A stretch of DNA of 59,057 nt from Nucisporomicrobium flavum (GTDB lineage Bacteria; Actinomycetota; Actinomycetes; Mycobacteriales; Micromonosporaceae). The position numbers and the translations under genes were made by a program. The notes under the pieces are model-generated. The model ran no database searches, was not told the DNA's origin, and was given only the letters and a program-made list of their open reading frames with translations. Location: contig NZ_JADMLH010000008.1 of NCBI RefSeq assembly GCF_016464385.1, positions 70,621-129,677 of the forward strand. The letters are read 5' to 3'. This document shows positions 16,303 through 25,061 of the stretch, piece after piece (the stretch's first letter is position 1; each line of letters starts with the position of its first letter).

Positions 16303-17586
16303 GTGATTGACCTGCGTCTGCTCCGCGAGGACCCCGAGCTGTTCCGTGCCAGCCAGCGGCTGCGCGGCGAGTCCGCCGACAAGGTGGACGAGCTGCTGCG
16401 CGCCGACGAGGAGCGCCGATCGGCCACCCAGCGCTTCGAGGCCGTACGGGCGGAGCAGAAGTCCCTCGGCAAGCAGGTCGCGAAGGCCTCCGGCGACGAA
16501 CGTTCGGCGCTGCTCGCCCGCACCAAGGAGCTCGCCTCGGAGGTCAAGACGGCCGAGGCCGCGGCGAGCGCGGCCGACGAGGCGCTGCGCCGGGCCCACC
16601 TGGCCGTGCCCAACCTGGTGGAGGACGGCGTGCCGCCCGGCGGCGAGGACGATTTCGTCGTGCTCCGCGAGGTCGGCGAGCGGCCCGCCATCGACAAGCC
16701 CCGCGACCACCTCGAGATCGGCGAGGCGCTCGGCGCGATCGACACCGAGCGCGGCGCCAAGGTCTCGGGCTCGCGGTTCTACTTCTTGACCGGCGTGGGT
16801 GCGCTGCTGCAGCTGGGCATGCTGCAGATGGCCATCGCCCAGGCGGTGGAGCGCGGCTTCACGCCGTCGATCACGCCGTCGCTGGTCCGGCCGGAGGCGA
16901 TGGAGGGCACCGGGTTCCTCGGCTCGCACGCGAGCGAGGTGTACCGGCTCGAGGCCGACGACCTGTTCCTCGTGGGCACGTCGGAGGTGCCGCTCGCGGC
17001 GTACCACTCGAACGAGATCCTGGATCTGGAGGGCGGCGCGGAACGGTTCGCCGGCTGGTCGTCGTGCTACCGCCGCGAGGCCGGCTCGCACGGCAAGGAC
17101 GTCCGCGGCATCCTGCGCGTGCACCAGTTCGACAAGGTCGAGATGTTCTCGTTCTGCAAGCCCGAGGAGGCGCAGGCCGAGCACCAGCGGCTGCTCGCCA
17201 TGGAGGAGGAGATGCTCGCCAAGGTCGAGGTGCCGTACCGGGTGATCGACGTGGCAGCCGGCGACCTGGGCTCGAGCGCGGTCCGCAAGTACGACTGCGA
17301 GGCGTGGGTGCCGTCGCAGGGCCGCTACCGCGAGGTGACCTCGACGTCGAACTGCACCACGTTCCAGGCGCGGCGGCTCAACATCCGCTACCGGGACTCC
17401 GACGGCAAGGCCCAGACCGCGGCGACGCTCAACGGCACGCTCGCGACGACCCGCTGGCTGATCCCGATCCTGGAGAACCACCAGCAGCCGGACGGCTCGG
17501 TGCGCGTACCCAAGGCGCTCCAGCCGTACCTCGGCGGCCGCGACGTGTTGGAACCCCTATCCAACCGCCCCGCCCGCCACCCATAA
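16303..17586 (+). CDS. serS: Seryl-tRNA synthetase
   Basis: The 427-residue class II synthetase charges tRNA-Ser. The N-terminal coiled-coil arm covers about residues 1-110 (ESADKVDELLRADEERR, ALLARTKELASEVKTAEAA). Motif 2 is SSCYRREAGSHGKDVRGILRVHQF and motif 3 is LNGTLATTRWLIPILENHQ; TSEVPLAAYH is also present. The C-terminus carries a few extra residues (SNRPARHP). The GTG start is 8 bases after TAGGCT. A large hairpin terminator follows. Confidence 0.97.
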   Translation: MIDLRLLREDPELFRASQRLRGESADKVDELLRADEERRSATQRFEAVRAEQKSLGKQVAKASGDERSALLARTKELASEVKTAEAAASAADEALRRAHLAVPNLVEDGVPPGGEDDFVVLREVGERPAIDKPRDHLEIGEALGAIDTERGAKVSGSRFYFLTGVGALLQLGMLQMAIAQAVERGFTPSITPSLVRPEAMEGTGFLGSHASEVYRLEADDLFLVGTSEVPLAAYHSNEILDLEGGAERFAGWSSCYRREAGSHGKDVRGILRVHQFDKVEMFSFCKPEEAQAEHQRLLAMEEEMLAKVEVPYRVIDVAAGDLGSSAVRKYDCEAWVPSQGRYREVTSTSNCTTFQARRLNIRYRDSDGKAQTAATLNGTLATTRWLIPILENHQQPDGSVRVPKALQPYLGGRDVLEPLSNRPARHP

Positions 17587-17618
17587 GAACGACTGAAGGC
17601 TGACCGCTGACGCGGAAT

Positions 17619-17667
17619 ACACCGGCCCGCTACCAGAAGTCATAGCCGCTGGTAGCCGGGCCGGTGT
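17619..17667 (+). terminator. Strong hairpin terminator after serS
   Basis: An 18-bp stem (ACACCGGCCCGCTACCAG with its partner, one bulged C) and a 12-base loop are followed by AACGTTTTCC. This is the best rho-independent-like terminator in the window. Confidence 0.85.
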
Positions 17668-17718
17668 AACGTTTTCCTTCCGCCCTCCGCGGGGGTCTCG
17701 TGACCCACGGAGGTTCCC

Positions 17719-18531
17719 ATGGCGAAGCCCGGGCTGCCGAAGCTCATCGCGACCGACCTCGACGGCACGCTGGTGCGCAGCGACGACACGGTGTCCGACT
17801 ACACCCATGACGTGCTGGACCGGGTCCGGGCCGCGGGCATCCGCATCGTCGGCGCTACCGGCCGGGGGCCGCGGCTGACCGAGCTCACCCGCAACGACAT
17901 CCGGGCCGCCGACTTCCTCGTGCTCGCCCAGGGCGGCTGGGTGATCGACCAGAACGAGTCGCAGGTGCTGCGCAGCGCCCGGCTGCCGGGCCGGGACCTG
18001 GGCATCGCGCTGGAGAACCTCGAGGCCGAGGTCGGCCCCCTCTCCGTCATGGTCGAGGCGCTCGAGCACGAGGACTCCCCGCTCTGGGGCGACTACGACC
18101 CGACCTGGCGCTACCCGGTGACCCTGGAGCGACGCGAGCGGGCGGAGTGCCTGACCGGAGACGTGATCAAGGCTTTCGCCAGGTGCTTCGGCCGCGACGT
18201 CGACGACCTGCTCGCGGCCGCCCGCCGGGTCGTGCCCGCGCACGTGGCATCGGTCACCCAGGCCGGCCTGAACTACGTCGAGATCTGCCCGCCGGACGTC
18301 GACAAGGGCACCGGCCTGGCCGTGGTCGCGCAGGCCGTCGGCGTCGACCCCGCGGACGTGCTGGTCTTCGGCGACATGCCCAACGACCTGCCGATGTTCG
18401 CCTGGGCCGGCTGGGGACGGGTGGCCGTGGGCAACGCACACCCGGAGCTGCTCGCGGTCGCCGACGACGTCACGCTGACCAATGACGAGGACGGCGTGGC
18501 TGTGTTCCTCGACCGGCTACTGTCGAGGTGA
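17719..18531 (+). CDS. HAD superfamily hydrolase (Cof-type), first of a pair
   Basis: The 270-residue phosphatase has motif I DLDGTLVRSDD, motif II VGATGR, and motif IV FGDMPNDLPMF. A C2-type cap lies between residues about 85 and 190. Such enzymes dephosphorylate sugar phosphates or nucleotides in the cytoplasm; the substrate is not predictable. A good GGAGG lies 5 bases before the ATG. The stop overlaps the start of a paralogue of the same length, so the two are coupled products of a tandem duplication. Confidence 0.92.
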   Translation: MAKPGLPKLIATDLDGTLVRSDDTVSDYTHDVLDRVRAAGIRIVGATGRGPRLTELTRNDIRAADFLVLAQGGWVIDQNESQVLRSARLPGRDLGIALENLEAEVGPLSVMVEALEHEDSPLWGDYDPTWRYPVTLERRERAECLTGDVIKAFARCFGRDVDDLLAAARRVVPAHVASVTQAGLNYVEICPPDVDKGTGLAVVAQAVGVDPADVLVFGDMPNDLPMFAWAGWGRVAVGNAHPELLAVADDVTLTNDEDGVAVFLDRLLSR

Positions 18532-19340
18532 TGCATGCGCCATTCCGCCTCGTCGCCTCCGACATCGACGGCACCCTGATCCGCGGCGACGGTTCGCTCA
18601 GCCCCCGTACCACCGAAACCCTCGACCGGCTCCAGCAGCGCGGCATTCCCACCGTGCTGGTCACCGGCCGGCCGGTGCGCTGGCTGCGCCAGCTCTACGA
18701 CCAGATGGCCGAGCCGCTGCCCGCCGTCTGCGCCAACGGCGCCGTGGTCTACGACCCCGACACCGACGAGATCCTGCGGGCCGCCCCGCTGACCACCGAG
18801 CTGCTGCTCGACGTCACCGAGCGGCTGCGCGAGGCCGTGCCCGACGTCACCCTCGCCGTGGAGGTCGATGACGGCAGAAGCTTCTGGTACGAGGAGAAGT
18901 GGCCGCTGCACTGGGACGGGGAGCACCACACCGTACGGGTGCTCTCCGCGCCGGAGGAGCTGACAAGCGTACCGGCGGTGAAGCTGCTGGCCCGGTCGGC
19001 ACGGCACGAGCCGGACGAGTTCGCGGAGCTGGTCAGCCGTACGCTCGGCGAATTGGCGACCGCGACCCACTCCTCCTCGTCGGCGCTGGTGGAGATCTCG
19101 GCGGCCGGGGTGACCAAGGCGGCCGGGCTCGCCTGGCTCTGCGAGCGCGAGGGCATCGAGGCCGGCGAGGTCGTGGCGTTCGGGGACATGCCGAACGACC
19201 TGCCCCTGCTGGCGTGGGCAGGCCGTTCCGTGGCGATGGGCAACGCCCACCCCGCCGTCAAGGAGGTCGCCGACGAGGTCGGTCTCACCAACGACGAGGA
19301 CGGGGTGGCCGTCTACCTGGAGAAGCTTTTCCAGCTGTAG
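18531..19340 (+). CDS. HAD superfamily hydrolase (Cof-type), second of a pair
   Basis: The 269-residue paralogue of the preceding gene has SDIDGTLIRGDG (motif I), VLVTGRP (motif II), a Lys in SVPAVKLLAR and FGDMPNDLPLLAWAG (motif IV). The ATG shares its first base with the upstream stop, so translation is coupled; a GTG at 18528 is also in frame. Both members keep the nucleophilic and acid aspartates, so both should be active. The gene ends 4 bases before the converging bpa gene. Confidence 0.92.
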   Translation: MHAPFRLVASDIDGTLIRGDGSLSPRTTETLDRLQQRGIPTVLVTGRPVRWLRQLYDQMAEPLPAVCANGAVVYDPDTDEILRAAPLTTELLLDVTERLREAVPDVTLAVEVDDGRSFWYEEKWPLHWDGEHHTVRVLSAPEELTSVPAVKLLARSARHEPDEFAELVSRTLGELATATHSSSSALVEISAAGVTKAAGLAWLCEREGIEAGEVVAFGDMPNDLPLLAWAGRSVAMGNAHPAVKEVADEVGLTNDEDGVAVYLEKLFQL

Positions 19341-19344
19341 CGCC

Positions 19345-19917
19345 TCACAGGTACTGGCCCGTGCGGCCGGTGCCGTCGCCGCCGCCCTGGCCCGGCATCC
19401 CCGGGATGATCCCGTTCGGGCCCATCGGCAGCGCCGGGCGTCCCTGGCCGCCGCGCATCTGCTCCAGCTGCAGGCGCGCCGCCATCTGCTGCGCGACCAG
19501 CGCCGCCTGGATGCCGTGGAACAGCCCCTCCAGCCAGCCGACCAGCTGGGCCTGGGCGATGCGCAGCTCCGCCTCGCTCGGCGGCGTCTCGGACTCGAAC
19601 GGCAGCGACAGCCGCTCCAGCTCCTCCTGCAGCTCCGGCGCCAGGCCGTCCTCCAGCTCCTTGATCGAACGCTGGTGGATCTCCCGCAGCCGGCCCCGGC
19701 TCGCCTCGTCCAGCGGCGCCGCGCGAACCTCCTCGAGCAGCTGCTTGATCATGCTGCCGATCCGCATGACCTTCGCGGGCTGTTCGATGAGATTGCCGGG
19801 CTCCTCGGCCTTCATCGTGCCGTCGGCCTCCACCGTGCCCATGGGGCGGCCGTCCGGGCCCACGACGATGACGGAGCCGTCGTCCTGCTTGTCTGCGGTA
19901 CGGGTCTCGTCGGTCAT
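19345..19917 (-). CDS. bpa: Bacterial proteasome activator Bpa
   Basis: The 190-residue, mostly helical protein matches the actinobacterial Bpa/DUF2587 family: GSVIVVGPDGRPMG at the start, LRIAQAQLVGWLEGLFHGIQAALVAQQMAAR in the core, and a flexible Gly-rich tail ending in GQYL. That C-terminus docks into pockets of the 20S proteasome and opens its gate independently of ATP, as known for the mycobacterial protein. The ATG at 19917 is chosen because family members start near this point. The proteasome genes are not in this window. Confidence 0.93.
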   Translation of the reverse strand: MTDETRTADKQDDGSVIVVGPDGRPMGTVEADGTMKAEEPGNLIEQPAKVMRIGSMIKQLLEEVRAAPLDEASRGRLREIHQRSIKELEDGLAPELQEELERLSLPFESETPPSEAELRIAQAQLVGWLEGLFHGIQAALVAQQMAARLQLEQMRGGQGRPALPMGPNGIIPGMPGQGGGDGTGRTGQYL

Positions 19918-19969
19918 GCGAACCATCTTCCCTCGCATGGTCCATGGCGCCCGCCGAGGGCCCCCTTCG

Positions 19970-20797
19970 TCAGGGACGGAGTTCGGCCACCGCGCACTTC
20001 ACGCTGCCGCCGCCGCGCTTGAGTTCGCCCAGCTCGACGTGCACCGGGGTGTAGCCGGCCGCGCGTACCTTCTCGCCCATCGCGGTGGCCTCCGTGTTGA
20101 GCACCACATGGCGGCCGTCGCTGACCAGGTTCAAGCCGAAGGCCTCGGCGTCGGCGCGGTCGGCGATGACCGCCTCCGGGAAGAGCTGGGCCAGCACTCG
20201 CTGCGACGCGGGGGAGAAGGCCTCCGGGAAGTAGGTGACGTTGCGGTCGTCGAGCGCCGCGAGCGCCGTGTCGAGGTGGTAGTACGCCGGGTCCACGAGC
20301 TGCAGGGAGATCACCGGCCGGCCCAGCACCTCCTGAGCCTCGGTGTGCGCGACCGGCTCGGTGCGGAAGCCGTACCCGGCGAGGATCAGGCCGCCGTACG
20401 CGTCGGGCAGGTACGCGAAGTCGCCCTCGCCCTCGTTGACGTGCTCGGGGTCGGTGAATTCCCACGAGCCGGAGACGTAGAAGTGGCGGTGCGCAGCGGC
20501 CTCGGCGGCACGCTGGGGGTACGCGAAGCGCGCGCCGTACACCTTGCCGTCGACGGAGAACGCGCCGTTCGCGGCGTACACCATGTCGGGGAGCTCGGGA
20601 CGCGGCTGGAGGACGTGGACGGTGTGGCCGAGGTCCGTCAGGGTCTCCCGGAGCAGTTGCCACTGTTTGAGCGCGAGCGCCGGGTCGACCGGGACGGTGG
20701 TGTCCATCCACGGGTTGATGGCGTACTCGACCGTGAAGTGCTCGGGCGGACACATGAGATATGTCCTGGTTCGCGGCAAGCGCTCCGTGTGGCTCAT
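19970..20797 (-). CDS. Amidinotransferase-fold dimethylargininase (DDAH-like)
   Basis: The 275-residue protein resembles dimethylarginine dimethylaminohydrolase: TYLMCPPEHFTVEYAINPWMD, DMVYAANGAFSVDG, NEGEGDF, YYHLDT (H174) and the C-terminal nucleophile motif GGGSVKCAVAEL (C268). It should release citrulline from methylated arginine or a related guanidino compound. It is divergent from an Lrp-family regulator with a 74-base gap, an arrangement that usually means the regulator controls it. TACGCT lies 8 bases before the ATG, supporting this start over one nine codons upstream. Confidence 0.88.
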   Translation of the reverse strand: MSHTERLPRTRTYLMCPPEHFTVEYAINPWMDTTVPVDPALALKQWQLLRETLTDLGHTVHVLQPRPELPDMVYAANGAFSVDGKVYGARFAYPQRAAEAAAHRHFYVSGSWEFTDPEHVNEGEGDFAYLPDAYGGLILAGYGFRTEPVAHTEAQEVLGRPVISLQLVDPAYYHLDTALAALDDRNVTYFPEAFSPASQRVLAQLFPEAVIADRADAEAFGLNLVSDGRHVVLNTEATAMGEKVRAAGYTPVHVELGELKRGGGSVKCAVAELRP

Positions 20798-20871
20798 AGA
20801 GGTAAAGCGTAGGTAGGGTGGCACGCAGGAAACAGCTCGATCCCTTGTCCGCGAGAGGCTAATCGTTGCGC

Positions 20872-21324
20872 ATGGACGCGGTAGATCAGCGAATCATTGC
20901 GTTACTGGTGGCCGACGCGCGCTCCTCGTACGCGGAGATCGGCGCGAAGGTCTCCCTGTCCGCGCCGGCGGTGAAGCGACGGGTCGACCGGCTCCGCGCC
21001 GAAGGGGTCATCAAGGGATTCACGACCGTCATCGAACCGGCGGCCGTGGGGTGGACGACCGAGGCGTTCGTCGAGCTGTTCTGCACGGGACGCACGACCC
21101 CGGCGCAGATCACCGTCGCGACGCGCCGGCATCCCGAGGTGGTGGGGGCGTACACGGTCTCGGGTGAGGCGGACGCGCTCGTGCACCTGCGGGCGGCGGA
21201 CATCGGGCACCTCGAGCAGGCCCTCGAACGCCTGCGCGCGGAGCCGTTCGTGACGTCGACGCGCAGCATGGTGGTGCTGTCCCGGCTGGTCGAGACGCCC
21301 ACCCCGGTGCCCGCGCCGAGCTGA
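20872..21324 (+). CDS. Lrp/AsnC family transcriptional regulator
   Basis: The 150-residue regulator has an N-terminal helix-turn-helix (VDQRIIALLVADARSSYAEIGAKVSLSAPAVKRRVDRLRAEGVI) and a C-terminal RAM ligand domain (about 65-140) with VVGAYTVSGEADALVHLRAAD. Lrp proteins form dimers to hexadecamers and sense amino acids. Its divergence from the DDAH-like gene suggests a guanidino or amino-acid ligand. The ATG at 20872 is preferred; a TTG six bases upstream is also possible. Confidence 0.93.
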   Translation: MDAVDQRIIALLVADARSSYAEIGAKVSLSAPAVKRRVDRLRAEGVIKGFTTVIEPAAVGWTTEAFVELFCTGRTTPAQITVATRRHPEVVGAYTVSGEADALVHLRAADIGHLEQALERLRAEPFVTSTRSMVVLSRLVETPTPVPAPS

Positions 21325-21329
21325 CCGTC

Positions 21330-21401
21330 GGATTTCGCGGGAACCCGGCGGCTGGATTTCGCGGGAACCTGGCGGCTGGATTTCGCGGGAACCCGGCGGC
21401 G
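21330..21401. repeat. Three 24-bp tandem repeats
   Basis: The 24-bp unit GGATTTCGCGGGAACCCGGC plus GGCT occurs three times exactly in tandem, with one C-to-T change in the middle copy and the last base altered in the third. Each unit contains the short dyad TTC-GCGG-GAA. The array starts 6 bases after the Lrp stop and ends 20 bases before the beta-propeller gene, so it may be a stacked operator for that gene. Confidence 0.85.
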
Positions 21402-21421
21402 TCACCGGGCGTCCCACCCCC

Positions 21422-23278
21422 ATGTCGCGCCGTTCCTTGCTCTGCGCCGCCCTCGCCGTCGCGCTCCCGCTCGCCGGCTGCACCTCCGACCCGGGGCCGG
21501 AGCCGCAGCCGCCGCCCGCCCCCGTCTCGTCCGGGGCGATGCGACTCGTCGCCTTCGACTCCTGCGAACGCCTCTCCGCCGACCTCAAGCGGGCGGCCAA
21601 GGCCAGCGTCGGACCGTACGGGTTCCCCGGCAGTGCCCCCATGCCCGAGGCGATGGCCGCCGGCGGGGCGCGGACGATGGCCGACAGCGCGGGTGCGGCG
21701 GCTCCTGCTTTCTCGGGTACGAACAACCACGAGCAGGACGCCGACGAGCCCGACATTGTGAAGACCGACGGCCGGCGCATCGTCACTGTCCAGAACGGCA
21801 CGCTCCGGCTGATCGACGCGGCGACCCAGCGGCTCATCGGCAAGCTCGACCTCGGCCTCCCGCTCGCCGGCGACCAGCTGGACCTGCTGCTCTCCGGCAA
21901 CGTGGTCCTGGTGCTCGCATCCGGCGGGACGGGCCGGTACCGCGCCGACGACGGAACGCCGGCACCCGTCGGGCCGCAGGTGCTGTCGGTGGACATCAGC
22001 GGACCGCCGCGCGTCATCAGCCGCTACAAGGGCGAAGGCACGCTGGTCGACGCCCGGCTCACGGGCTCCACGGCCCGCGTCGTCCTGAAGACCTCACCGC
22101 GCATCACCTTCCCGATGAACCGGCCGGACGACGACGACGCCGACCGCATCAGCGCCAACCGCGCCGCCATCGACGCCGCCCCCGCCGACGCCTGGCTGCC
22201 CGCCTGGGAGATCACCACGGACGGCACCACCAGCAAGGGCACCGTCGACTGCGGCCGCGTCAGCCGGCCCACCGACTACTCCGCCGCCTCGATGGTCAGC
22301 ATCCTGACGTTCGACCTGACCCGGCCCGCGCTCGGCACCGGCGACCCGGTCACGGTCGTCGCGGACGGCGACACCGTCTACGCGACCGGCGACAGCCTCT
22401 ACCTGGCCGGCGACCAACGCTGGCGGCTCGACTGGTTCAAGGGCCGCGCCGCCGCGCCGGTCCGGCAGGAGACCGACCTCTACCGCTTCACCACGACCGG
22501 CAACCAGCCCCCGGTCTACGCGGCGGCCGGTCACGTCCCCGGCTTCCTGATCAATCAGTACGCCCTCAGCGAATGGAACGGCCACCTGCGCGTCGCCACG
22601 ACCGACGAAGCCAAGGGCCAGTCCGCCGTACGCGTGCTCCGCCAGGACGGCGAGAAGCTCGTGCAGACCGGGGAGGTCGACGGCCTCGGCAAGGGCGAGC
22701 GCATCTACTCCGTACGCTTCATCGGCCCCCGCGGCTACGTGGTGACCTTCCGCCAGACCGACCCGCTCTACAGCCTCGACCTGAGCGACCCGGCCCACCC
22801 CCGCGCCACCGGCGAACTGAAGATCACCGGCTACTCGGCGCACCTGCAGCCGGTCGGGGAGAACAGGCTGATCGGCGTCGGACAGGAAGCCGACGGCAAC
22901 GGCCGCATCCAGGGCACCCAGATTTCGCTGTTCGACGTGTCCGACCCAGCCAAGCCGGCCCGGCTGGCGCAGCACAAGATCCCGGCCGGCCAGTCCGAGG
23001 CCGAGTACGACCCGCACGCGCTGCTGTGGTGGCCGGCGACGAATCTGCTGGTCGTACCGCTGACGGCCTGGCCAACCACCGACCGGGCGATGCCGACGGG
23101 CGGCGCGGTGGCGTTGCGGGTCACCGGGAGTGGGCTGGAGCAGATCGGGATGGTCGACCAGGCGACGGTACGGCGGTCGCTGGTGGTGGGGGAGGTGTTG
23201 TGGACGTTGTCGGATGACGGGCTGCGGGGGTCTCGGTTGTCCACGATGGAGCGGGTGGCCTGGCTGCCTAACGCTTAG
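21422..23278 (+). CDS. Secreted beta-propeller domain lipoprotein
   Basis: The 618-residue protein has a signal peptide SRRSLLCAALAVALPLAGC ending in a lipobox with the lipidated Cys at about residue 20. The mature part begins with a Pro-rich linker and contains EQDADEPDIVKTDGRRIVTVQNGTLRLID, typical of the secreted beta-propeller family (Beta_propel). Repeated blades include YSVRFIGPRGYVVTFRQTDPLYSLDLSDPAHPRATGEL and LFDVSDPAKPARLA. It is probably anchored on the outer face of the membrane as a binding scaffold; no catalytic site is evident. Three 24-bp repeats lie immediately upstream. Confidence 0.88.
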   Translation: MSRRSLLCAALAVALPLAGCTSDPGPEPQPPPAPVSSGAMRLVAFDSCERLSADLKRAAKASVGPYGFPGSAPMPEAMAAGGARTMADSAGAAAPAFSGTNNHEQDADEPDIVKTDGRRIVTVQNGTLRLIDAATQRLIGKLDLGLPLAGDQLDLLLSGNVVLVLASGGTGRYRADDGTPAPVGPQVLSVDISGPPRVISRYKGEGTLVDARLTGSTARVVLKTSPRITFPMNRPDDDDADRISANRAAIDAAPADAWLPAWEITTDGTTSKGTVDCGRVSRPTDYSAASMVSILTFDLTRPALGTGDPVTVVADGDTVYATGDSLYLAGDQRWRLDWFKGRAAAPVRQETDLYRFTTTGNQPPVYAAAGHVPGFLINQYALSEWNGHLRVATTDEAKGQSAVRVLRQDGEKLVQTGEVDGLGKGERIYSVRFIGPRGYVVTFRQTDPLYSLDLSDPAHPRATGELKITGYSAHLQPVGENRLIGVGQEADGNGRIQGTQISLFDVSDPAKPARLAQHKIPAGQSEAEYDPHALLWWPATNLLVVPLTAWPTTDRAMPTGGAVALRVTGSGLEQIGMVDQATVRRSLVVGEVLWTLSDDGLRGSRLSTMERVAWLPNA

Positions 23279-23293
23279 GTCCTGGGGTGCCTG

Positions 23294-23316
23294 GGCCGGC
23301 CCTTTCCGGGCCGGCC
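23294..23316. terminator. Bidirectional hairpin between converging genes
   Basis: A perfect 9-bp stem (GGCCGGCCC and GGGCCGGCC) with loop TTTCC lies between the ends of the beta-propeller gene and the chaperone-like gene. It could terminate both. Confidence 0.65.
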
Positions 23317-23376
23317 GCCTTCCCCGGGCCGGGGCCGGTTCGCGGGTCCGTTCGGCGGGTTCGGGTGGTTCGCGGG

Positions 23377-24465
23377 CTACAGGTACATGCCGGGGCGGTG
23401 GTCGCCGGGTTCCGGGGCCGCCTTGGCCGGGGCGGGCTTGTCGCCCTCGCCGAAGAACCGCTTGCCGCCGAACTCGCCGTGCAGGCGGTCGTCCAGCTCG
23501 TCCGCGAGCCCGGTCATCACCTGCACGGCCAGCATCAGGTGGGTCGCCTGGAAGTTGCGGCCGAACACCGGAATCGACGCCCACACCGTGTCCTGGGCGC
23601 AGTACAGGCGGCCGATCGGCATGCGGTTGGTGAGCTCCGACAGCTTCACGTACAGCTGCTCGGTGGGCTCGACCTCGGTGAGGATCGGCGAGAAGACGTC
23701 CACCAGCGGCGGGTTGTCACGAACCCGGACGAAGACCATCGCCGAACCGGCCCGGATGCCGATGTCACCGTCGGTGTCGACCTGAAGCTGGTCGACGGTC
23801 GTCTTGGACATGGTCGCGACGACCGTGCGTACGCGCTCCTCCAACGGCACCACCTCGTCGGCGGCGTTGGCGAGGGCCTCGGACAGCACGCCGTCCTCGT
23901 CGAGGTCGTCGAGGCTGAGCTCCTCGTCGATCGAGGGCTCGTGCCGGGCCGTGGCCAGGGGAGCGGTCTCGATCGGCTCGTCCTCCTCATCGTGCACCAG
24001 GTACACGAGGAAGGCGGGGTGCGGGGCGCCGTACACGTCACGCAGCGTGCGAGAGACCACTGTCGCGAGCTGCTTCGCCGCGTCGACCGTCGTCCGCAGG
24101 CCGAACGAGTCACCCGAGCCGGGAAGCACCCCCGGAGGCGACCAGCCCAGGGCCACCAGGCCGGCCACGGACGAGCGGTCCATCCTGTACCCCTCGGGCA
24201 GGCCCGCATTGCCGACCGCCAGCGCCTCGATGACGCCGTCGGGCAGCACCCGAATACTCACCGAGTACACGGCGGTGCCGGTCCCGGAAGCGGTCGGATC
24301 AAGGGTGAGATCGACGTGCGCGCCGGGCTCGAGCGTGGGCAGCAGCCCGGCCAGCGCCGCAGCGAACTCCCGCCACGCCTCGGTCACCTTGGCCCGCAGG
24401 TCGGCCGTGGTCGGCTCATCGAGCAGCACACCCTCCGGCTGCTCGGCCATGTTCTCCGCCGTCAT
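23377..24465 (-). CDS. YbjN/type III chaperone-like (TY-Chap) protein
   Basis: The 362-residue cytoplasmic acidic protein has two domains. The N-terminal half (about 15-165) has ADLRAKVTEAWREFAAALAGLLPTLEPGAHVDLTL and VYSVSIRVLPDGVIEALAVGN. The C-terminal half (about 215-330) has ERVRTVVATMSKTTVDQLQVDTDGDIGIRAGSAMVFVRV, a YbjN/CesT-like peptide-binding chaperone fold. An Asp/Glu-rich linker joins them. Predicted domains of this type have been proposed to bind peptides of toxin or effector systems, but no such partner gene is next to it. The ATG at 24465 has GGAGGTGA 5 bases upstream. Confidence 0.6.
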   Translation of the reverse strand: MTAENMAEQPEGVLLDEPTTADLRAKVTEAWREFAAALAGLLPTLEPGAHVDLTLDPTASGTGTAVYSVSIRVLPDGVIEALAVGNAGLPEGYRMDRSSVAGLVALGWSPPGVLPGSGDSFGLRTTVDAAKQLATVVSRTLRDVYGAPHPAFLVYLVHDEEDEPIETAPLATARHEPSIDEELSLDDLDEDGVLSEALANAADEVVPLEERVRTVVATMSKTTVDQLQVDTDGDIGIRAGSAMVFVRVRDNPPLVDVFSPILTEVEPTEQLYVKLSELTNRMPIGRLYCAQDTVWASIPVFGRNFQATHLMLAVQVMTGLADELDDRLHGEFGGKRFFGEGDKPAPAKAAPEPGDHRPGMYL

Positions 24466-24589
24466 GATCGTCACCTCCGCCCGCCACCCTATCGAGCGAA
24501 CCGTACGCCCACCGGCCGCGTCTCATTCCCGCCGGGTGTGAGGGCTTCGGGGGTGCGGTCTTCAGGGGCTGACGCTCGACCTTTGCGGG

Positions 24590-24810
24590 CGGACGCGGGC
24601 TTTGTCGCGGGCTGCCGCGGGGGTTTGTCGCGGCCCGCCGCGGGGGTTTTGCCGCGGGCTTTGTAGCGGGCCGCAGTCCGCTTCGTCGCGGGCCGCTGCG
24701 CGCTTCGTCGCGGGCCGCTGCGCGCTTCATCGCGGGCCGCTGCGCGCTTCATCGCGGGCGGACGCGCGCCTTGTCGCGGGCCGCCGCTTGCTTTATCGCG
24801 GGTGGCGGTG
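24590..24810. repeat. 22-bp GC-rich tandem repeat array
   Basis: Six consecutive 22-bp units (24679-24810), of the form CGCTTCRTCGCGGGCCGCTG plus CG, are preceded by shorter degenerate copies from about 24590. A 22-bp period does not keep reading frame, so a coding role is unlikely. It fills the gap between two minus-strand genes. Confidence 0.75.
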
Positions 24811-24818
24811 GGCGGTGG

Positions 24819-25061
24819 TCAGTCCGTGTTGTTGCTCGGCCATTTGAGGGCGAGTTCGCTGATGCGGGCGGCGGCCGCCGCCGGGTCCGCGCCGCGACCG
24901 ACCGCGATGCCCATCAGGTAGGCCGTCACCGGCGCACCGGGGCGCACGACGTTGTGCGCGACATCCCGGGCGACGTCGAGCACCGCCTGCTGGTCCAGGT
25001 CGGCGGGGGAGAGGCCCAGCTCCGCGGACGCGAGCTTGATCCACTCTTCGAGGACGTTCAT
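24819..25061 (-). CDS. DUF6457 family small protein
   Basis: This is an 80-residue helical protein: NVLEEWIKLASAELGLSPADLDQQAVLDVARDVAHNVVRPGAPVTAYLMGIAVG. The form matches small actinobacterial proteins encoded beside mobA. Its ATG overlaps the mobA stop (ATGA), so the two are translated together, suggesting a molybdenum-cofactor link. The function is unknown. Confidence 0.75.
   Translation of the reverse strand: MNVLEEWIKLASAELGLSPADLDQQAVLDVARDVAHNVVRPGAPVTAYLMGIAVGRGADPAAAAARISELALKWPSNNTD

Noticed and set aside
24489..24752. A Lys/Arg/Ala/Pro-rich minus-strand ORF resembling a histone H1-like tail
   Set aside because: It is made by a 22-bp repeat that shifts frame every unit, has no ribosome site, and two overlapping frames look equally good.
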